Shown here one piece after another: positions 10,251 to 20,621 of a stretch of DNA of 64,000 bases. The notes under the pieces were generated by a model, which ran no database searches, was not told the origin of the DNA, and was given only the letters and a program-made list of their open reading frames with translations. The stretch's first letter is position 1, and the number at the start of each line of letters is the position of its first letter. This DNA is from Candidatus Kosakonia sp. 282A-S69 (lineage in GTDB: Bacteria > Pseudomonadota > Gammaproteobacteria > Enterobacterales > Enterobacteriaceae), in assembly GCF_029433855.1 (NCBI RefSeq), contig NZ_JAROAU010000003.1, positions 186,001 to 250,000 on the forward strand, written 5' to 3'. The position numbers and the translations under genes are program-made.

Positions 10251-10865
10251 TTAGTTCATCCAGCGATCTTTGCGTTTACGCGTCGGGATCATGTGCGGCA
10301 GTAACAGGCCGAGCAGCAGGCCCGCGCCCAGCACGCCACCGCCATACATAAACCACTGCATGATGATGGTGCGCTGCTTGTCATCCAGCTGCAGGTTGGC
10401 GGCGTTAACCTTTTTCTGCGCTACGATCAGCTCATTCTTGAGCTTCTGGTTCTCATCTTTGAGACCGTTAATCACTCCGTCGCTGCGCGCCACCTTCTGC
10501 TGCATCTCCGCGGTACGCTGGTTCCAGGTGTTGTCGATATTAGTCAGCTTATCGGTCAACGTTTTCACCTGGTTTTCCAGTTCCGGCACGCGTGTGCGCA
10601 GGCTGGGCTGGGTGTTAAGCTGTTTAAGCGGGATCCAGGCAGTACGGCCGCTGCTGTCACGCACCTGGCCATACTCATTATTTTGTTGCAGCAGGGCGAC
10701 CTCTTCACCGGCGTTTACCGTGCCAACAAGGCGGTAATTATCGCCGGGGCCGCTACGGACCCAGGTGCTCAATTCGTCCGAAACATACCGTTTCTCTTCA
10801 GCGTGGGTGCCGACAGAGACGCTAAGCGCGAAAAGGGTTATTCCAATCAGGCGTAAATTTGGCAT
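10251..10865 (-). CDS. ygiM: SH3 domain inner-membrane protein YgiM
   Basis: A 204-residue protein with an N-terminal signal peptide (residues 1-23), a bacterial SH3 domain (about 25-90), a coiled coil (about 95-165), a transmembrane helix (about 168-190) and the basic tail RKRKDRWMN. The start MPNLRL matches E. coli YgiM; an in-frame extension of 52 codons is not conserved. The layout suggests a periplasmic sensor or peptidoglycan-binding role, but the function is not established. It diverges from ygiF. Confidence 0.93.
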   Translation of the reverse strand: MPNLRLIGITLFALSVSVGTHAEEKRYVSDELSTWVRSGPGDNYRLVGTVNAGEEVALLQQNNEYGQVRDSSGRTAWIPLKQLNTQPSLRTRVPELENQVKTLTDKLTNIDNTWNQRTAEMQQKVARSDGVINGLKDENQKLKNELIVAQKKVNAANLQLDDKQRTIIMQWFMYGGGVLGAGLLLGLLLPHMIPTRKRKDRWMN

Positions 10866-11103
10866 CAGGCAATCATTATTTTCTTTGAATGTGAATGGTA
10901 AACAGTGGCGACAGTCTGACGACACCCGACGGGCACCATCAATCGGAATCTTCCAGATCAAACTGCGCACTGATGCGAACATTTGCACCCGCCAGATTGC
11001 GCATTCATGGCAATTTGGCAAAAAATACTATCTACTGACAAACCCAGGGCGCGTTAGTTCGCCAAAATTTTCACTGATGTGACATAACCATAAGTGCAAG
11101 GCC

Positions 11104-12405
11104 ATGGCTCAGGAAATCGAATTAAAGTTTATCGTGAAGAGCGACTGCGTGGAAACGCTTCGTCAACATCTTCATACGCTGACCGACGAACATATCGCGT
11201 CCAGCCAGTTACTCAACATCTATTACGAAACGCCTGACAATTGGCTGCGCAGCCATGATATGGGGCTGCGGATTCGCGGTGTGAACGGCCAATATGAGAT
11301 GACGATGAAAATCGCCGGTCGCGTCATTGGCGGTTTACATCAGCGCCCGGAATATAACATTCCCCTCGATAAGGCCGAACTTGACCTTTCGCGCTTTCCC
11401 GCTGAGGTCTGGCCCGAAGGTGGCCTGCCGGATAACCTCCAGTTGCGCGCGCAGCCGCTGTTCAGCACCGATTTTTACCGCGAAAAGTGGCTGGTCAACG
11501 TCGGCGATAGCCGTATTGAGATTGGCCTCGATTTAGGGGAAGTGAAAGCGGGTGAGTTCGCCGAGCCGATTTGCGAGCTTGAACTCGAACTGCTGAGCGG
11601 CGATGCGGCGGATATTCTCAAGCTGTCGCGTCAGCTGGCCACGCTCTCCTGCCTGCGTCAGGGCAGCCTGAGCAAAGCCGCGCGCGGGTATCATCTCGCA
11701 CAGGGCAACGCGCCGCGCGAACTGCGCCCGACGCCCTTTATGCAGCCCGCGCCGAAAGCGACCGTTGAGCAGGCGTTTACCAGCGCGCTGGAACTGGCGC
11801 TCTCCCAGTGGCAGTACCATGAAGAGCTGTGGGTGCGCGGTGATGACGCGGCACGGCCTGAAGTGCTGCGCGCCATTGCGCTGCTGCGCCACACCTTTAC
11901 GCTCTTTGGCGGCATTGTGCCGCGTAAAGCGAGCGCTCACTTACGTGATCTGCTAACCCAGGCGGAAGCGACGCTGACCTCCTCCGTTTCCGCTGAAACG
12001 GCGGTATGGGATGTGCCCTCGGCGATGGCGAAACTGCTGTTAACGGAGTGGCTGGTGACTCAGGGCTGGCGCGCGTTTCTTGATGAAAAAGCGCAGGCGA
12101 AATTTGCCGACTCCTTCAAGCGCTTCGCCGATATTCACCTCTCGCGCACCGCTTCTGAACTGAAAAAGACCTTTGCTCACCATCTTGGCGACAGCTATCG
12201 CGATCAGCTGCCGCGCCTGGCGCGTGATATCGACAGCACGCTACTGCTGGCAGGCTACTACGATCGGGCGCGGGCGAACGCGTGGCTGGAGAACTGGCAG
12301 GGTCTCTACCACGCGATTGAAACGCGCCAGAAAATCGAAATTGAGCATTTCCGTAATACCGCCATTAACGAAGAGCCATTCTGGCTACACAGCGGGAAAC
12401 GCTAA
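11104..12405 (+). CDS. ygiF: Inorganic triphosphatase (CYTH-CHAD)
   Basis: Hydrolyses inorganic tripolyphosphate to pyrophosphate and phosphate with Mg2+. The 433 residues start with the CYTH signature E-x-E-x-K (Glu4, Glu6, Lys8), which lines the triphosphate tunnel. The N-terminal CYTH domain spans about 1-200 and a helical CHAD domain, which binds polyphosphate in other proteins, covers about 220-433. It is followed 16 bp later by glnE, as in E. coli, suggesting a shared transcript. Confidence 0.95.
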   Translation: MAQEIELKFIVKSDCVETLRQHLHTLTDEHIASSQLLNIYYETPDNWLRSHDMGLRIRGVNGQYEMTMKIAGRVIGGLHQRPEYNIPLDKAELDLSRFPAEVWPEGGLPDNLQLRAQPLFSTDFYREKWLVNVGDSRIEIGLDLGEVKAGEFAEPICELELELLSGDAADILKLSRQLATLSCLRQGSLSKAARGYHLAQGNAPRELRPTPFMQPAPKATVEQAFTSALELALSQWQYHEELWVRGDDAARPEVLRAIALLRHTFTLFGGIVPRKASAHLRDLLTQAEATLTSSVSAETAVWDVPSAMAKLLLTEWLVTQGWRAFLDEKAQAKFADSFKRFADIHLSRTASELKKTFAHHLGDSYRDQLPRLARDIDSTLLLAGYYDRARANAWLENWQGLYHAIETRQKIEIEHFRNTAINEEPFWLHSGKR

Positions 12406-12421
12406 CGTAAGGACGTTTTGA

Positions 12422-15271
12422 ATGCAGCACGCATCCCCCTTATCGCAACACTGGCAAACGGTGCTTTCCCGTCTGCCGGAGGCGCTCACCGACCGGCCGC
12501 TTAGCGCGCAGGCGCAGTCAGTGCTCACGTTCAGTGATTTCGTCCAGCAGAGCCTGGCCGCCTGGCCAGAGTGGCTGGCAGAGCTTGAGAGCGCGCCGCC
12601 CACGGCTGATGAGTGGCAGCACTATGCGACATGGCTGGATGCGCTGCTGCAAACCGTCACCGACGAAGCATCGCTGATGCGCGCGCTGCGCCAGTTTCGC
12701 CGCCGCATCATGGTGCGTATCGCCTGGGCGCAGGCGCTGCGCCTAATCAGTGATGAGGCAGTGCTGCAACAGTTAAGCGTGCTGGCGGAAACAGTGATCG
12801 TCGCCGCGCGAGAGTGGCTTTATAGCGCCTGCTGTCGCGAATGGGGAACGCCGTGCAATGCACAGGGCGTACCGCAGCCGATGCTGGTGCTCGGCATGGG
12901 TAAGCTCGGCGGCGGCGAGCTTAACTTCTCTTCCGATATCGATTTGATCTTCGCCTGGCCGGAAAACGGTGTGACACAGGGCGGCAGACGCGAGCTCGAT
13001 AACGCCCAGTTTTTCACGCGCCTTGGGCAGCGGCTGATCAAAGTGCTCGACCAGCCGACGCAGGATGGGTTTGTCTACCGTGTCGATATGCGCCTGCGCC
13101 CATTTGGCGAAAGTGGCCCGCTGGTGCTGAGCTTTGCCGCGCTGGAGGATTATTACCAGGAGCAGGGGCGCGACTGGGAGCGCTACGCAATGGTGAAAGC
13201 GCGGATCATGGGCGATGACGAGGGCGTGCATGCCAACGAACTGCGCGCCATGCTGCGTCCGTTTGTCTTCCGCCGCTATATCGACTTCAGCGTGATCCAG
13301 TCCCTGCGCAATATGAAAGGGATGATTGCCCGCGAAGTGCGCCGCCGGGGCCTGAAGGACAACATCAAGCTCGGCGCGGGTGGCATTCGCGAAATCGAAT
13401 TTATCGTGCAGGTTTTCCAGCTGATTCGCGGCGGACGTGAGCCGGCGCTGCAATCCCGTTCGCTGCTGCCGACCTTAGCGGCTATCGATCAGCTGCACCT
13501 GTTGCCGGAGGGCGATGCAGATACACTGCGCGCAGCCTACCTCTGGCTGCGACGGCTGGAGAATCTGCTACAAAGCATTAATGACGAGCAGACGCAGACG
13601 CTGCCGGATGATGATCTGAACCGCGCGCGTCTTGCCTGGGGCATGGGCGTGGAGAATTGGGACACGCTCAGCAGCCGGCTTGAGGCGCATATGGCCGCCG
13701 TGCGGCGCATCTTTAATGAACTGATTGGCGATGATGAAGCGGAGTCTGCCGATGAGGCGCTCTCTGAACAGTGGCGCGAGCTGTGGCAGGACGCGCTGCA
13801 GGAGGAGGACAGCACGCCGGGGATCGCGCATTTAAGCGATGAGGATCGCCGTCGTGTGGTGGCACTGATCGCCGATTTCCGCAAAGAGCTTGATAAACGC
13901 CCCATCGGCCAGCGCGGCCGCCAGGTGCTCGATCACCTGATGCCGCACCTGCTGAGCGATGTCTGCTCGCGCGAGGATGCGCCGGTGCCGCTATCGCGTC
14001 TGATGCCGCTGCTTACCGGCATCGTGACCCGCACCACCTACCTTGAGTTGCTGAGCGAATTTCCCGGCGCGCTGAAACATCTCATCTCGCTGTGTGCCGC
14101 TTCACCGATGGTGGCGAGCCAGCTGGCGCGCTACCCGATCCTGCTCGACGAGCTGCTCGATCCCGCCACGCTCTACCAGCCGACGGCGATGAACGCCTAC
14201 CGCGATGAGCTGCGCCAGTATCTGCTACGCGTGCCGGAAGAGGATGAGGAGCAGCAGCTGGAAGCTCTGCGTCAGTTCAAGCAGGCGCAGCTGCTGCGCG
14301 TTGCGGCGGCGGATATTGCCGGTACGCTGCCGGTGATGAAAGTGAGCGATCACTTAACCTGGCTGGCAGAAGCGATTATTGACGCCGTGGTTCAGCAAGC
14401 ATGGGGACAGATGGTGAAGCGCTACGGACAGCCAATGCATCTGCACGATCGCGAAGGGCGCGGCTTTGCTGTGGTTGGCTATGGCAAACTGGGCGGCTGG
14501 GAGCTTGGCTACAGTTCCGACCTCGATCTGGTCTTTTTGCATGACTGCCCAATGGATGTGATGACTGACGGCGAGCGCGAAATCGATGGCCGTCAGTTCT
14601 ACCTGCGGCTGGCGCAGCGCATTATGCATCTCTTCAGCACGCGCACCTCTTCCGGCATCCTTTATGAAGTCGACGCGCGTCTGCGCCCTTCCGGCGCGGC
14701 AGGAATGTTGGTTACCACCGCTGAGGCCTTCGCCGATTACCAGAAAAACGAAGCCTGGACCTGGGAGCATCAGGCGCTGGCCCGCGCACGCGTGGTGTAT
14801 GGCGACCCGCAACTCACCGCGCAGTTCGACACGATTCGCCGCGATATTCTGCTGACATCGCGCGATGGCACAACGCTGCAAACCGAAGTGCGCGAGATGC
14901 GCGAGAAGATGCGTGCCCACCTCGGCAATAAACAGAAAGATCGCTTCGATCTGAAAACCGATGAGGGCGGCATTACCGACATCGAGTTTATCGCGCAATA
15001 TCTGGTGCTGCGTTACGCCCACGACAAGCCGAAGCTGACGCGCTGGTCAGACAATGTGCGCATTCTGGAAGGGCTGGCGCAGAACGGCATCATGGAGGAG
15101 CAGGAGGCACTGGCGCTGACCCATGCTTACACCACGCTGCGCGATGAGCTGCACCACCTGGCGCTGCAGGAGCTGCCGGGAAATGTGCCGCGCTCCTGCT
15201 TTGTCGCTGAACGAGAGCTGATTAAAACCAGCTGGGTGAAGTGGCTGGTGGAACCGTGCGCCCCGGCGTAA
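12422..15271 (+). CDS. glnE: Bifunctional glutamine synthetase adenylyltransferase/adenylyl-removing enzyme
   Basis: Adenylylates glutamine synthetase when nitrogen is plentiful and removes the AMP when it is scarce, under control of PII proteins and glutamine. The 949 residues contain two nucleotidyltransferase domains: the N-terminal deadenylylase with [17 protein letters not shown] near residue 158, and the C-terminal adenylylase with [17 protein letters not shown] near residue 685, joined by a helical regulatory region. It lies between ygiF and hldE with short spacers. Confidence 0.98.
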   Translation: MQHASPLSQHWQTVLSRLPEALTDRPLSAQAQSVLTFSDFVQQSLAAWPEWLAELESAPPTADEWQHYATWLDALLQTVTDEASLMRALRQFRRRIMVRIAWAQALRLISDEAVLQQLSVLAETVIVAAREWLYSACCREWGTPCNAQGVPQPMLVLGMGKLGGGELNFSSDIDLIFAWPENGVTQGGRRELDNAQFFTRLGQRLIKVLDQPTQDGFVYRVDMRLRPFGESGPLVLSFAALEDYYQEQGRDWERYAMVKARIMGDDEGVHANELRAMLRPFVFRRYIDFSVIQSLRNMKGMIAREVRRRGLKDNIKLGAGGIREIEFIVQVFQLIRGGREPALQSRSLLPTLAAIDQLHLLPEGDADTLRAAYLWLRRLENLLQSINDEQTQTLPDDDLNRARLAWGMGVENWDTLSSRLEAHMAAVRRIFNELIGDDEAESADEALSEQWRELWQDALQEEDSTPGIAHLSDEDRRRVVALIADFRKELDKRPIGQRGRQVLDHLMPHLLSDVCSREDAPVPLSRLMPLLTGIVTRTTYLELLSEFPGALKHLISLCAASPMVASQLARYPILLDELLDPATLYQPTAMNAYRDELRQYLLRVPEEDEEQQLEALRQFKQAQLLRVAAADIAGTLPVMKVSDHLTWLAEAIIDAVVQQAWGQMVKRYGQPMHLHDREGRGFAVVGYGKLGGWELGYSSDLDLVFLHDCPMDVMTDGEREIDGRQFYLRLAQRIMHLFSTRTSSGILYEVDARLRPSGAAGMLVTTAEAFADYQKNEAWTWEHQALARARVVYGDPQLTAQFDTIRRDILLTSRDGTTLQTEVREMREKMRAHLGNKQKDRFDLKTDEGGITDIEFIAQYLVLRYAHDKPKLTRWSDNVRILEGLAQNGIMEEQEALALTHAYTTLRDELHHLALQELPGNVPRSCFVAERELIKTSWVKWLVEPCAPA

Positions 15272-15317
15272 GTGTGATATCATCGCGCGCAAATTTTGTA
15301 TCTCTCAGGAGACAGGA

Positions 15318-16748
15318 ATGAAAGTTACGCTGCCAGAGTTTAAACAAGCCGGTGTGATGGTGGTGGGCGATGTGATGCTGGATCGTTACTGGTACGGTCC
15401 AACCAGCCGCATCTCCCCGGAAGCGCCGGTGCCGGTGGTCAAAGTCGACACCATTGAAGAGCGTCCGGGCGGCGCGGCGAACGTGGCGATGAACATTGCC
15501 TCGCTGGGTGCCTCCGCGCGGCTGGTAGGCCTGACTGGCATTGATGACGCGGCGCGCGCGCTGAGCAAAGCGCTGGCGGATGTTAACGTCAATTGCGACT
15601 TTGTTTCTGTTCCGACTCACCCAACCATCACCAAGCTGCGCGTGCTGTCACGCAACCAGCAGCTGATCCGCCTCGATTTTGAAGAGGGGTTTGAGGGCGT
15701 CGATCCGCAGCCAATGCATGAGCGCATCAACCAGGCGCTGGGATCGATTGGCGCGCTGGTGCTCTCCGATTACGCCAAAGGCGCGCTCAACAGCGTTCAG
15801 CAGATGATTGCACTGGCGCGGAAAGCCGGTGTACCGGTGCTGATCGATCCGAAAGGAACCGATTTCGAGCGCTATCGCGGCGCGACGCTGCTGACGCCGA
15901 ATCTCTCTGAGTTTGAAGCGGTGGCGGGCAAGTGTAAGAGCGAAGAGGAGATCGTTGAGCGCGGCATGAAAGTGATCGCCGATTACGATCTCTCTGCCTT
16001 GCTGGTGACCCGCTCCGAGCAGGGTATGACGCTGCTGCAGCCGGGTAAAGCGCCGCTGCATATGCCGACCCAGGCGCAGGAAGTCTATGACGTGACGGGG
16101 GCTGGCGATACGGTAATTGGCGTGCTGGCGGCGACGCTTGCTGCGGGTAACTCGCTGGAGGAAGCCTGCTTCTTTGCCAACGCTGCCGCCGGTGTGGTGG
16201 TCGGTAAACTCGGTACCTCAACGGTTTCACCCATCGAGCTGGAAAACGCCGTCCGCGGTCGCGCGGAAACGGGCTTCGGTGTGATGAGCGAAGAGGAGCT
16301 GAAAGTGGCCGTTGCCGCCGCGCGCAAACGCGGTGAAAAAGTGGTGATGACCAACGGCGTCTTCGACATTCTCCACGCCGGGCATGTCTCATACCTGGCG
16401 AACGCGCGCAAGCTCGGCGACCGCCTGATTGTTGCGGTCAACAGCGATGCCTCCACCAGACGCCTGAAAGGCGAAACCCGTCCGGTTAATCCGCTTGAGC
16501 AGCGCATGATTGTGCTGAGCGCGCTGGAAGCCGTGGACTGGGTGGTCTCGTTTGAAGAGGATACGCCGCAGCGTCTGATTGCTGGGGTTCTGCCGGATAA
16601 GCTGGTGAAAGGCGGGGATTATAAACCGGAACAAATCGCTGGCAGCGAAGAGGTGTGGGCTAACGGCGGGGAAGTGCTGGTGCTCAACTTTGAAGATGGC
16701 TGCTCGACGACGAATATCATCAAAAAGATTCAGAAAAACAGCCAGTAA
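15318..16748 (+). CDS. hldE: Bifunctional heptose 7-phosphate kinase/heptose 1-phosphate adenylyltransferase
   Basis: Carries out two steps of ADP-heptose synthesis for the LPS inner core. The 476 residues comprise an N-terminal PfkB/ribokinase domain (about 1-318, with the GAGD anion-hole motif near residue 263 and its catalytic Asp) and a C-terminal cytidylyltransferase-fold domain (about 340-476) with [12 protein letters not shown], whose HxGH motif binds nucleotide. It has its own AGGAG ribosome binding site and ends at a strong terminator. Confidence 0.98.
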   Translation: MKVTLPEFKQAGVMVVGDVMLDRYWYGPTSRISPEAPVPVVKVDTIEERPGGAANVAMNIASLGASARLVGLTGIDDAARALSKALADVNVNCDFVSVPTHPTITKLRVLSRNQQLIRLDFEEGFEGVDPQPMHERINQALGSIGALVLSDYAKGALNSVQQMIALARKAGVPVLIDPKGTDFERYRGATLLTPNLSEFEAVAGKCKSEEEIVERGMKVIADYDLSALLVTRSEQGMTLLQPGKAPLHMPTQAQEVYDVTGAGDTVIGVLAATLAAGNSLEEACFFANAAAGVVVGKLGTSTVSPIELENAVRGRAETGFGVMSEEELKVAVAAARKRGEKVVMTNGVFDILHAGHVSYLANARKLGDRLIVAVNSDASTRRLKGETRPVNPLEQRMIVLSALEAVDWVVSFEEDTPQRLIAGVLPDKLVKGGDYKPEQIAGSEEVWANGGEVLVLNFEDGCSTTNIIKKIQKNSQ

Positions 16749-16773
16749 GCGGCGAGTTACTCTGTAAAGCAGA

Positions 16774-16796
16774 ACGGGCCTTGCGGCCCGTTTTTT
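16774..16796 (+). terminator. Terminator after hldE
   Basis: ACGGGCC and GGCCCGT arms with a TTGC loop followed by TTTTTT, between hldE and the convergent ubiK. Confidence 0.85.
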
Positions 16797-16797
16797 A

Positions 16798-17142
16798 TTA
16801 CGGCGTCTCGTCCACAGGCGGGATCGCCGGTGCCGGTTTAATTTCCGTCACCTCAGAGGCTACAACAGGCGCGGGAGCCGGTTGCGTGCTGGCAGAGGTG
16901 GAACCGCGGTTTTCCAGATCGTTCAGACGCTGCTCCAGCAGCGCCAGTTTTTCGCGGGTGCGCAGCAGAACCTGCGTCTGTACATCGAACTCTTCCCGGC
17001 TGACCAAATCAAGGCGGGTTAACTGCCCCTGCAAAGCCTGGCGAATCTTCTTCTCAACGTCTTCGCCAAGCTCACGGATCCCTTTCGGCATGGATTCGTG
17101 AACCTGTCGTGCAATCTGTTCAATTTTCTTCGGATCAATCAT
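16798..17142 (-). CDS. ubiK: Ubiquinone biosynthesis accessory factor UbiK
   Basis: A 114-residue small coiled-coil protein of the BMFP family (YqiC). UbiK helps assemble the soluble Ubi metabolon with UbiJ. It starts [21 protein letters not shown], contains an amphipathic helix and a long coiled coil (about 40-80), and ends in a low-complexity Pro/Ala/Thr tail that is longer than usual. It is monocistronic and diverges from the FMN leader of ribB. Confidence 0.93.
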   Translation of the reverse strand: MIDPKKIEQIARQVHESMPKGIRELGEDVEKKIRQALQGQLTRLDLVSREEFDVQTQVLLRTREKLALLEQRLNDLENRGSTSASTQPAPAPVVASEVTEIKPAPAIPPVDETP

Positions 17143-17269
17143 TTTCGGTTCCCTGCTCGGATGGGCTCAGCTAATTATTGTAGTGTGATAACTGCAGGTG
17201 ATAAACCAGAATTGTTTGAAGCTTATGCATTGCCCGCCGTTATCATTGGCGTTATAGTTATCGCGCTTA

Positions 17270-17412
17270 TTCTCAGGGCGGGGCGAAATTCCCCACCGGC
17301 GGTAAATCAGCGTACGCTGAAAGCCCGCGAGCGCTTCAGACGTTGGTTTGAAGGTCAGCAGATCCGGTGTAATTCCGGGGCCGACGGTTAAAGTCCGGAT
17401 GGGAGAGAGTAA
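17270..17412 (+). ncRNA. FMN riboswitch (RFN element) of ribB
   Basis: The leader contains the conserved RFN segments in order: TCTCAGGGCGGGG, CCCCACCGGCGG, GCCCGCGAGCGC, GGTCAGCAGATCCGG, CCGGGGCCGACGGT and GTCCGGATGGGAGAGAGTAA. FMN binding lowers expression of the downstream ribB. A GGGCA/TGCCC hairpin at 17423-17436 follows the aptamer and is probably part of the expression platform. Confidence 0.96.
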
Positions 17413-17519
17413 CGATTCTGCCGGGCAAAGGTGCCCGCTCGCGTTATTTTTGGTCGTTTAATGACACTCCTAAGACTGCCCTGATTCTGGTAACCATAAC
17501 TTTATTGAGGTCTTTTACC

Positions 17520-18173
17520 ATGAATCAGACGCTACTTTCCTCTTTTGGCACCGCTTTCGATCGCGTTGAACAGGCGCTTGCTGCCCTGCGCGAAGGGCGT
17601 GGTGTGATGGTTCTTGATGATGAGAGCCGTGAAAATGAAGGCGATATGATTTTCGCTGCCGAAACCATGACCGTTGAGCAGATGGCGCTTACTATCCGTC
17701 ACGGTAGCGGCATTGTTTGCCTCTGCCTCACCGACGAACGTCGTAAGCAGCTTGACCTGCCGATGATGGTGGAGAACAACACCAGCGCCTTCGGCACCGG
17801 TTTTACTGTCACTATCGAAGCAGCACATGGCGTAACCACCGGCGTTTCCGCTGCTGACCGCCTGACCACCGTGCGCGCTGCCATCGCTGATGACGCTAAA
17901 CCGTCCGATCTGCACCGTCCTGGGCACGTCTTCCCGCTGCGCGCGCAGGAGGGCGGCGTGCTGACCCGCGGTGGCCACACTGAAGCGACCATCGACCTGG
18001 TCTCGCTGGCGGGCTTTAAACCGGCCGGCGTACTGTGTGAATTAACCAATGATGATGGCTCAATGGCGCGCGCGCCGGAGTGCATCGCCTTTGCGAAACA
18101 GCACAATATGGCCGTTGTGACAATTGAAGACCTGGTGGCTTACCGCCAGGATCTGGAGCGCAAAGCCAGCTAA
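17520..18173 (+). CDS. ribB: 3,4-dihydroxy-2-butanone 4-phosphate synthase
   Basis: Makes the four-carbon precursor of riboflavin from ribulose 5-phosphate. The 217 residues equal E. coli RibB. The acidic [10 protein letters not shown] loop near residues 33-42 and HGSGIVC near 62 mark the Mg2+ active site. I place the start at the ATG after TTGAGG (MNQTLL) rather than five codons upstream. Expression is controlled by the FMN riboswitch in its leader. Confidence 0.98.
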   Translation: MNQTLLSSFGTAFDRVEQALAALREGRGVMVLDDESRENEGDMIFAAETMTVEQMALTIRHGSGIVCLCLTDERRKQLDLPMMVENNTSAFGTGFTVTIEAAHGVTTGVSAADRLTTVRAAIADDAKPSDLHRPGHVFPLRAQEGGVLTRGGHTEATIDLVSLAGFKPAGVLCELTNDDGSMARAPECIAFAKQHNMAVVTIEDLVAYRQDLERKAS

Positions 18174-18192
18174 TCGCGGGCATGCAGCAGAG

Positions 18193-18222
18193 AAAATCCG
18201 ATGCCAGCGGCGTCGGATTTTT
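18193..18222 (+). terminator. Terminator after ribB
   Basis: AATCCGATGCC pairs with GGCGTCGGATT (one wobble) around an AGC loop and is followed by eight T residues. Confidence 0.88.
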
Positions 18223-18369
18223 TTTGCCTGCGCCAGGTCAAAGTTTGGTGTGCTTACAGGACTTCCGCATTGCTATTCACCCCCTCTACTTATAAAGTGG
18301 TAGGCGCTGCGGCATAGACTCGCTGCGGCTAACTCATTATTTTTGCGAAAGTTTATTTGCGGAGGCGCC

Positions 18370-18543
18370 GTGTTTATTTCCTGGTATTGGTTGCTGCTCG
18401 TCGTGGTGCTGGTGGTCGGTTATGTGCACGCCCTGAGACGCCGTTACAGGGCCTGCCGCCACGAGCGCGATGCCGTTTACGAAGGCTACCAGCGCGCGCA
18501 GGCAGAGCTGAGAAGATTTCAGCGCGTGGGGCAGACCAAATAG
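18370..18543 (+). CDS. Small single-pass membrane protein, unknown function
   Basis: A 57-residue protein starting at GTG, four bases after a strong GGAGG; the only earlier start in frame is a TTG at 18343 without a ribosome binding site. A hydrophobic segment (residues 2-20, rich in Leu/Val/Trp) is followed by a highly charged, arginine-rich helix (about 21-57) likely to be cytoplasmic and possibly coiled. I do not recognise the family. It lies between ribB and zupT and ends 14 bp before the convergent zupT stop. Confidence 0.6.
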   Translation: MFISWYWLLLVVVLVVGYVHALRRRYRACRHERDAVYEGYQRAQAELRRFQRVGQTK

Positions 18544-18556
18544 CGTGGCGCAGCCG

Positions 18557-19333
18557 TTAACCGCCGAAGCCCATCGCCTGCAGGGCGACCAGGCTTAAGC
18601 CCATCACCGACATGCCGCACAGCACGCCATAGCTTGGGTTGTTGTTGGGATCGATCTCCTTTGCCAGCGGCATTAACTCATCCACCGACAGTGCGACCAT
18701 AATCCCCGCGACCGCCGCCATAATTGCGGCCATCACCACCGGCGAGACAAGGCTACCGAGAATCAGCCACGCCAGCACGCCGCCAAGGATCTCTGCCAGA
18801 CCGGATATACCGGCCCACATCACGGCGCTACGTTTTGAGCCGGTTGCCGCGTAGACCGGGCCTGCCACCGCCAGGCCTTCAGGAATATTGTGTAAAGCCA
18901 CGGCAAAAGCGATGCCGAAGCCCAGCTCCAGGTCGTTGCTGGCGGTTACGTAGGTGGCGATCCCCTCCGGGAAGTTGTGCAGGCTGATACCGAGCGTCAG
19001 CAGAATGGCGGTACGGCGGATGCCGCGCGGCAATGCCTCCTGCGAGCCCTGCATTAAATCCTGCGCATGGGCATGAGGCAGCAGGCGATCCAGTGCGAAG
19101 TAGCCGAGCAAACCCACGACAAACATGCCGTAACCGAGCATTGGCGGCATACTTTCGGTTGCCAGCGCGGCGGGGAGCATCTCCATTAAGGAGATAAGCA
19201 GCATGATCCCGGCGGCAAAGCCGAGCGAAAATGCCAGTACGCGGTTGGAGGGTTTCTGGCCGATAACGCCCAGAATGGCGCCAATAAACGTGGCGGCGCC
19301 CGCCAGGATGGTCAGAATCAACGGGACTGACAT
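18557..19333 (-). CDS. zupT: Zinc transporter ZupT (ZIP family)
   Basis: Inner-membrane ZIP-family importer of zinc with activity on iron, manganese and cobalt in E. coli. The 258 residues start [10 protein letters not shown] after an AAGGAG ribosome binding site; an in-frame extension of 23 codons is unsupported. Eight transmembrane helices are expected, with the metal-binding motifs HNFPEG (helix 4) and HNIPEG (helix 5) clearly present. A Fur-like box lies immediately upstream. Confidence 0.97.
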   Translation of the reverse strand: MSVPLILTILAGAATFIGAILGVIGQKPSNRVLAFSLGFAAGIMLLISLMEMLPAALATESMPPMLGYGMFVVGLLGYFALDRLLPHAHAQDLMQGSQEALPRGIRRTAILLTLGISLHNFPEGIATYVTASNDLELGFGIAFAVALHNIPEGLAVAGPVYAATGSKRSAVMWAGISGLAEILGGVLAWLILGSLVSPVVMAAIMAAVAGIMVALSVDELMPLAKEIDPNNNPSYGVLCGMSVMGLSLVALQAMGFGG

Positions 19334-19342
19334 ACATTGCTC

Positions 19343-19361
19343 CTTTATGATAATCATTCTC
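19343..19361 (-). promoter_or_regulatory. Candidate Fur box upstream of zupT
   Basis: Read on the minus strand GAGAATGATTATCATAAAG matches the 19-bp Fur consensus at 14 positions. It ends 9 bp before the zupT start codon and overlaps the ribosome binding site, so Fur binding would block transcription or lie just past the start point. Confidence 0.5.
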
Positions 19362-19529
19362 ATTAATGTAAGTTTTCGCCCGCGGAAAAGCGAGGCAGCC
19401 ACGGCACTTTTACGTATTCCTTACATTCAAAATTACTGACGATCTTCATCATGCTTATCTGAGTTCATCGCCCTGAGAAAAAGCGTAACCTGCTTTCATC
19501 ATATTGGCATCTTCTGTAAGGATATCCTC

Positions 19530-20318
19530 ATGTCTGCAACCCGTATGCCCGCATTGTTTCTTGGGCATGGCAACCCAATGAATGCGCTGCAGGATAATGT
19601 TTATACCCGCGCCTGGCGGAAACTGGGCGACACCTTACCGCGTCCAAAAGCGATTGTGGCGATCTCGGCGCACTGGTTTACGCGCGGCACTGGCGTAACG
19701 GCGATGGAGAGACCGCAGACGATCCACGATTTCGGCGGATTCCCGCAGGCGCTGCACGACGTGCATTACCCTGCGCCGGGTTCGCCCGCGCTGGCAGAGC
19801 AGCTGATGGCGCTGCTCTCACCGGTACCGGTGACGCTCGATCATGAAGCCTGGGGCTTCGATCATGGTGCCTGGGGCGTACTGATCAAGATGTACCCCAA
19901 TGCGGATATTCCCATGGTGCAACTCAGTATCGACAGCACCAAACCGGCGGCGTGGCATATGGAGATGGGGCGTAAGCTCGCCGCGCTGCGTGATGAAGGG
20001 GTGATGATTATCGCCAGCGGTAATGTGGTGCACAACCTGCGCACGGCGCGCTGGCACGGTGACACCACGCCCTTTGCGTGGGCAGTCGCCTTCAACGATT
20101 TTGTGAAGCAGAACCTGGCGTGGCAGGGGGCAGTTGAACAGCATCCACTGGTCAACTATCTCGACCATGATAGTGGTCCGCTCGCCAATCCGACGCCGGA
20201 ACACTTTCTGCCACTGCTCTATGTGCTTGGCGCATGGGATGGCAACGAGCCGCTCTCCATTCCCGTCGAGGGGATGGAGATGGCTTCCATCAGCATGCTG
20301 TCGGTGCAGGTGGGTTAA
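19530..20318 (+). CDS. ygiD: 4,5-DOPA dioxygenase extradiol (LigB family)
   Basis: Class III extradiol ring-cleavage enzyme; E. coli YgiD is a zinc-binding protein that cleaves L-DOPA to betalamic-acid-type products. The 262 residues have the N-terminal LFLGHGNP motif with its metal-ligand His, SAHWFTRG near residue 50, EAWGFDHGAWG near 110 and SGNVVHNL near 172. The start MSATRMPA follows an AAGGAT ribosome binding site. It ends at a good terminator. Confidence 0.94.
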   Translation: MSATRMPALFLGHGNPMNALQDNVYTRAWRKLGDTLPRPKAIVAISAHWFTRGTGVTAMERPQTIHDFGGFPQALHDVHYPAPGSPALAEQLMALLSPVPVTLDHEAWGFDHGAWGVLIKMYPNADIPMVQLSIDSTKPAAWHMEMGRKLAALRDEGVMIIASGNVVHNLRTARWHGDTTPFAWAVAFNDFVKQNLAWQGAVEQHPLVNYLDHDSGPLANPTPEHFLPLLYVLGAWDGNEPLSIPVEGMEMASISMLSVQVG

Positions 20319-20323
20319 AAACG

Positions 20324-20348
20324 ATGGCGCGCAATGCGCCATTTTTTT
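20324..20348 (+). terminator. Terminator after ygiD
   Basis: ATGGCGC and GCGCCAT arms with a GCAAT loop followed by seven T residues. Confidence 0.85.
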
Positions 20349-20621
20349 GCGCCAGAATCGCGGAAACCGGAGAAAGATCGCAAAAAAACGCCTCTGAACC
20401 GGGGTTTTTATGAAAATAAAAAGAACTGTGCTGCAAAAATGAAACGCTGTGCTGATTTTGGTGTTTTTTGTGAACCCCATCGTCGCGCAAATTCTCGCCA
20501 GTGACTACCCTTCTGATTGTCCTGTTCTCATACCCATCATCACTCTCGACGCCAGCCACGCGCTTTCTGCTCGCGGCAGTTTTGAGTGTGCCAAAAATGA
20601 AACTTCTGGAGATCCGGCAAT
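20349..20621 (+). promoter_or_regulatory. Leader of the TRAP operon with a 12-bp direct repeat
   Basis: About 270 bp without a gene. CAAAAATGAAAC occurs at 20434-20445 and again at 20592-20603, each preceded by a related GTG-containing hexamer, so the repeat may be a regulator site bracketing the promoter. I cannot pick out a convincing -35/-10 pair. The AATGAAAC core resembles half of a KdgR operator, but no second half follows. Confidence 0.35.

Noticed and set aside
20434-20455. KdgR operator upstream of the TRAP operon
   Set aside because: Only the left half AATGAAAC is present; the expected mirror half is missing in both repeat copies.
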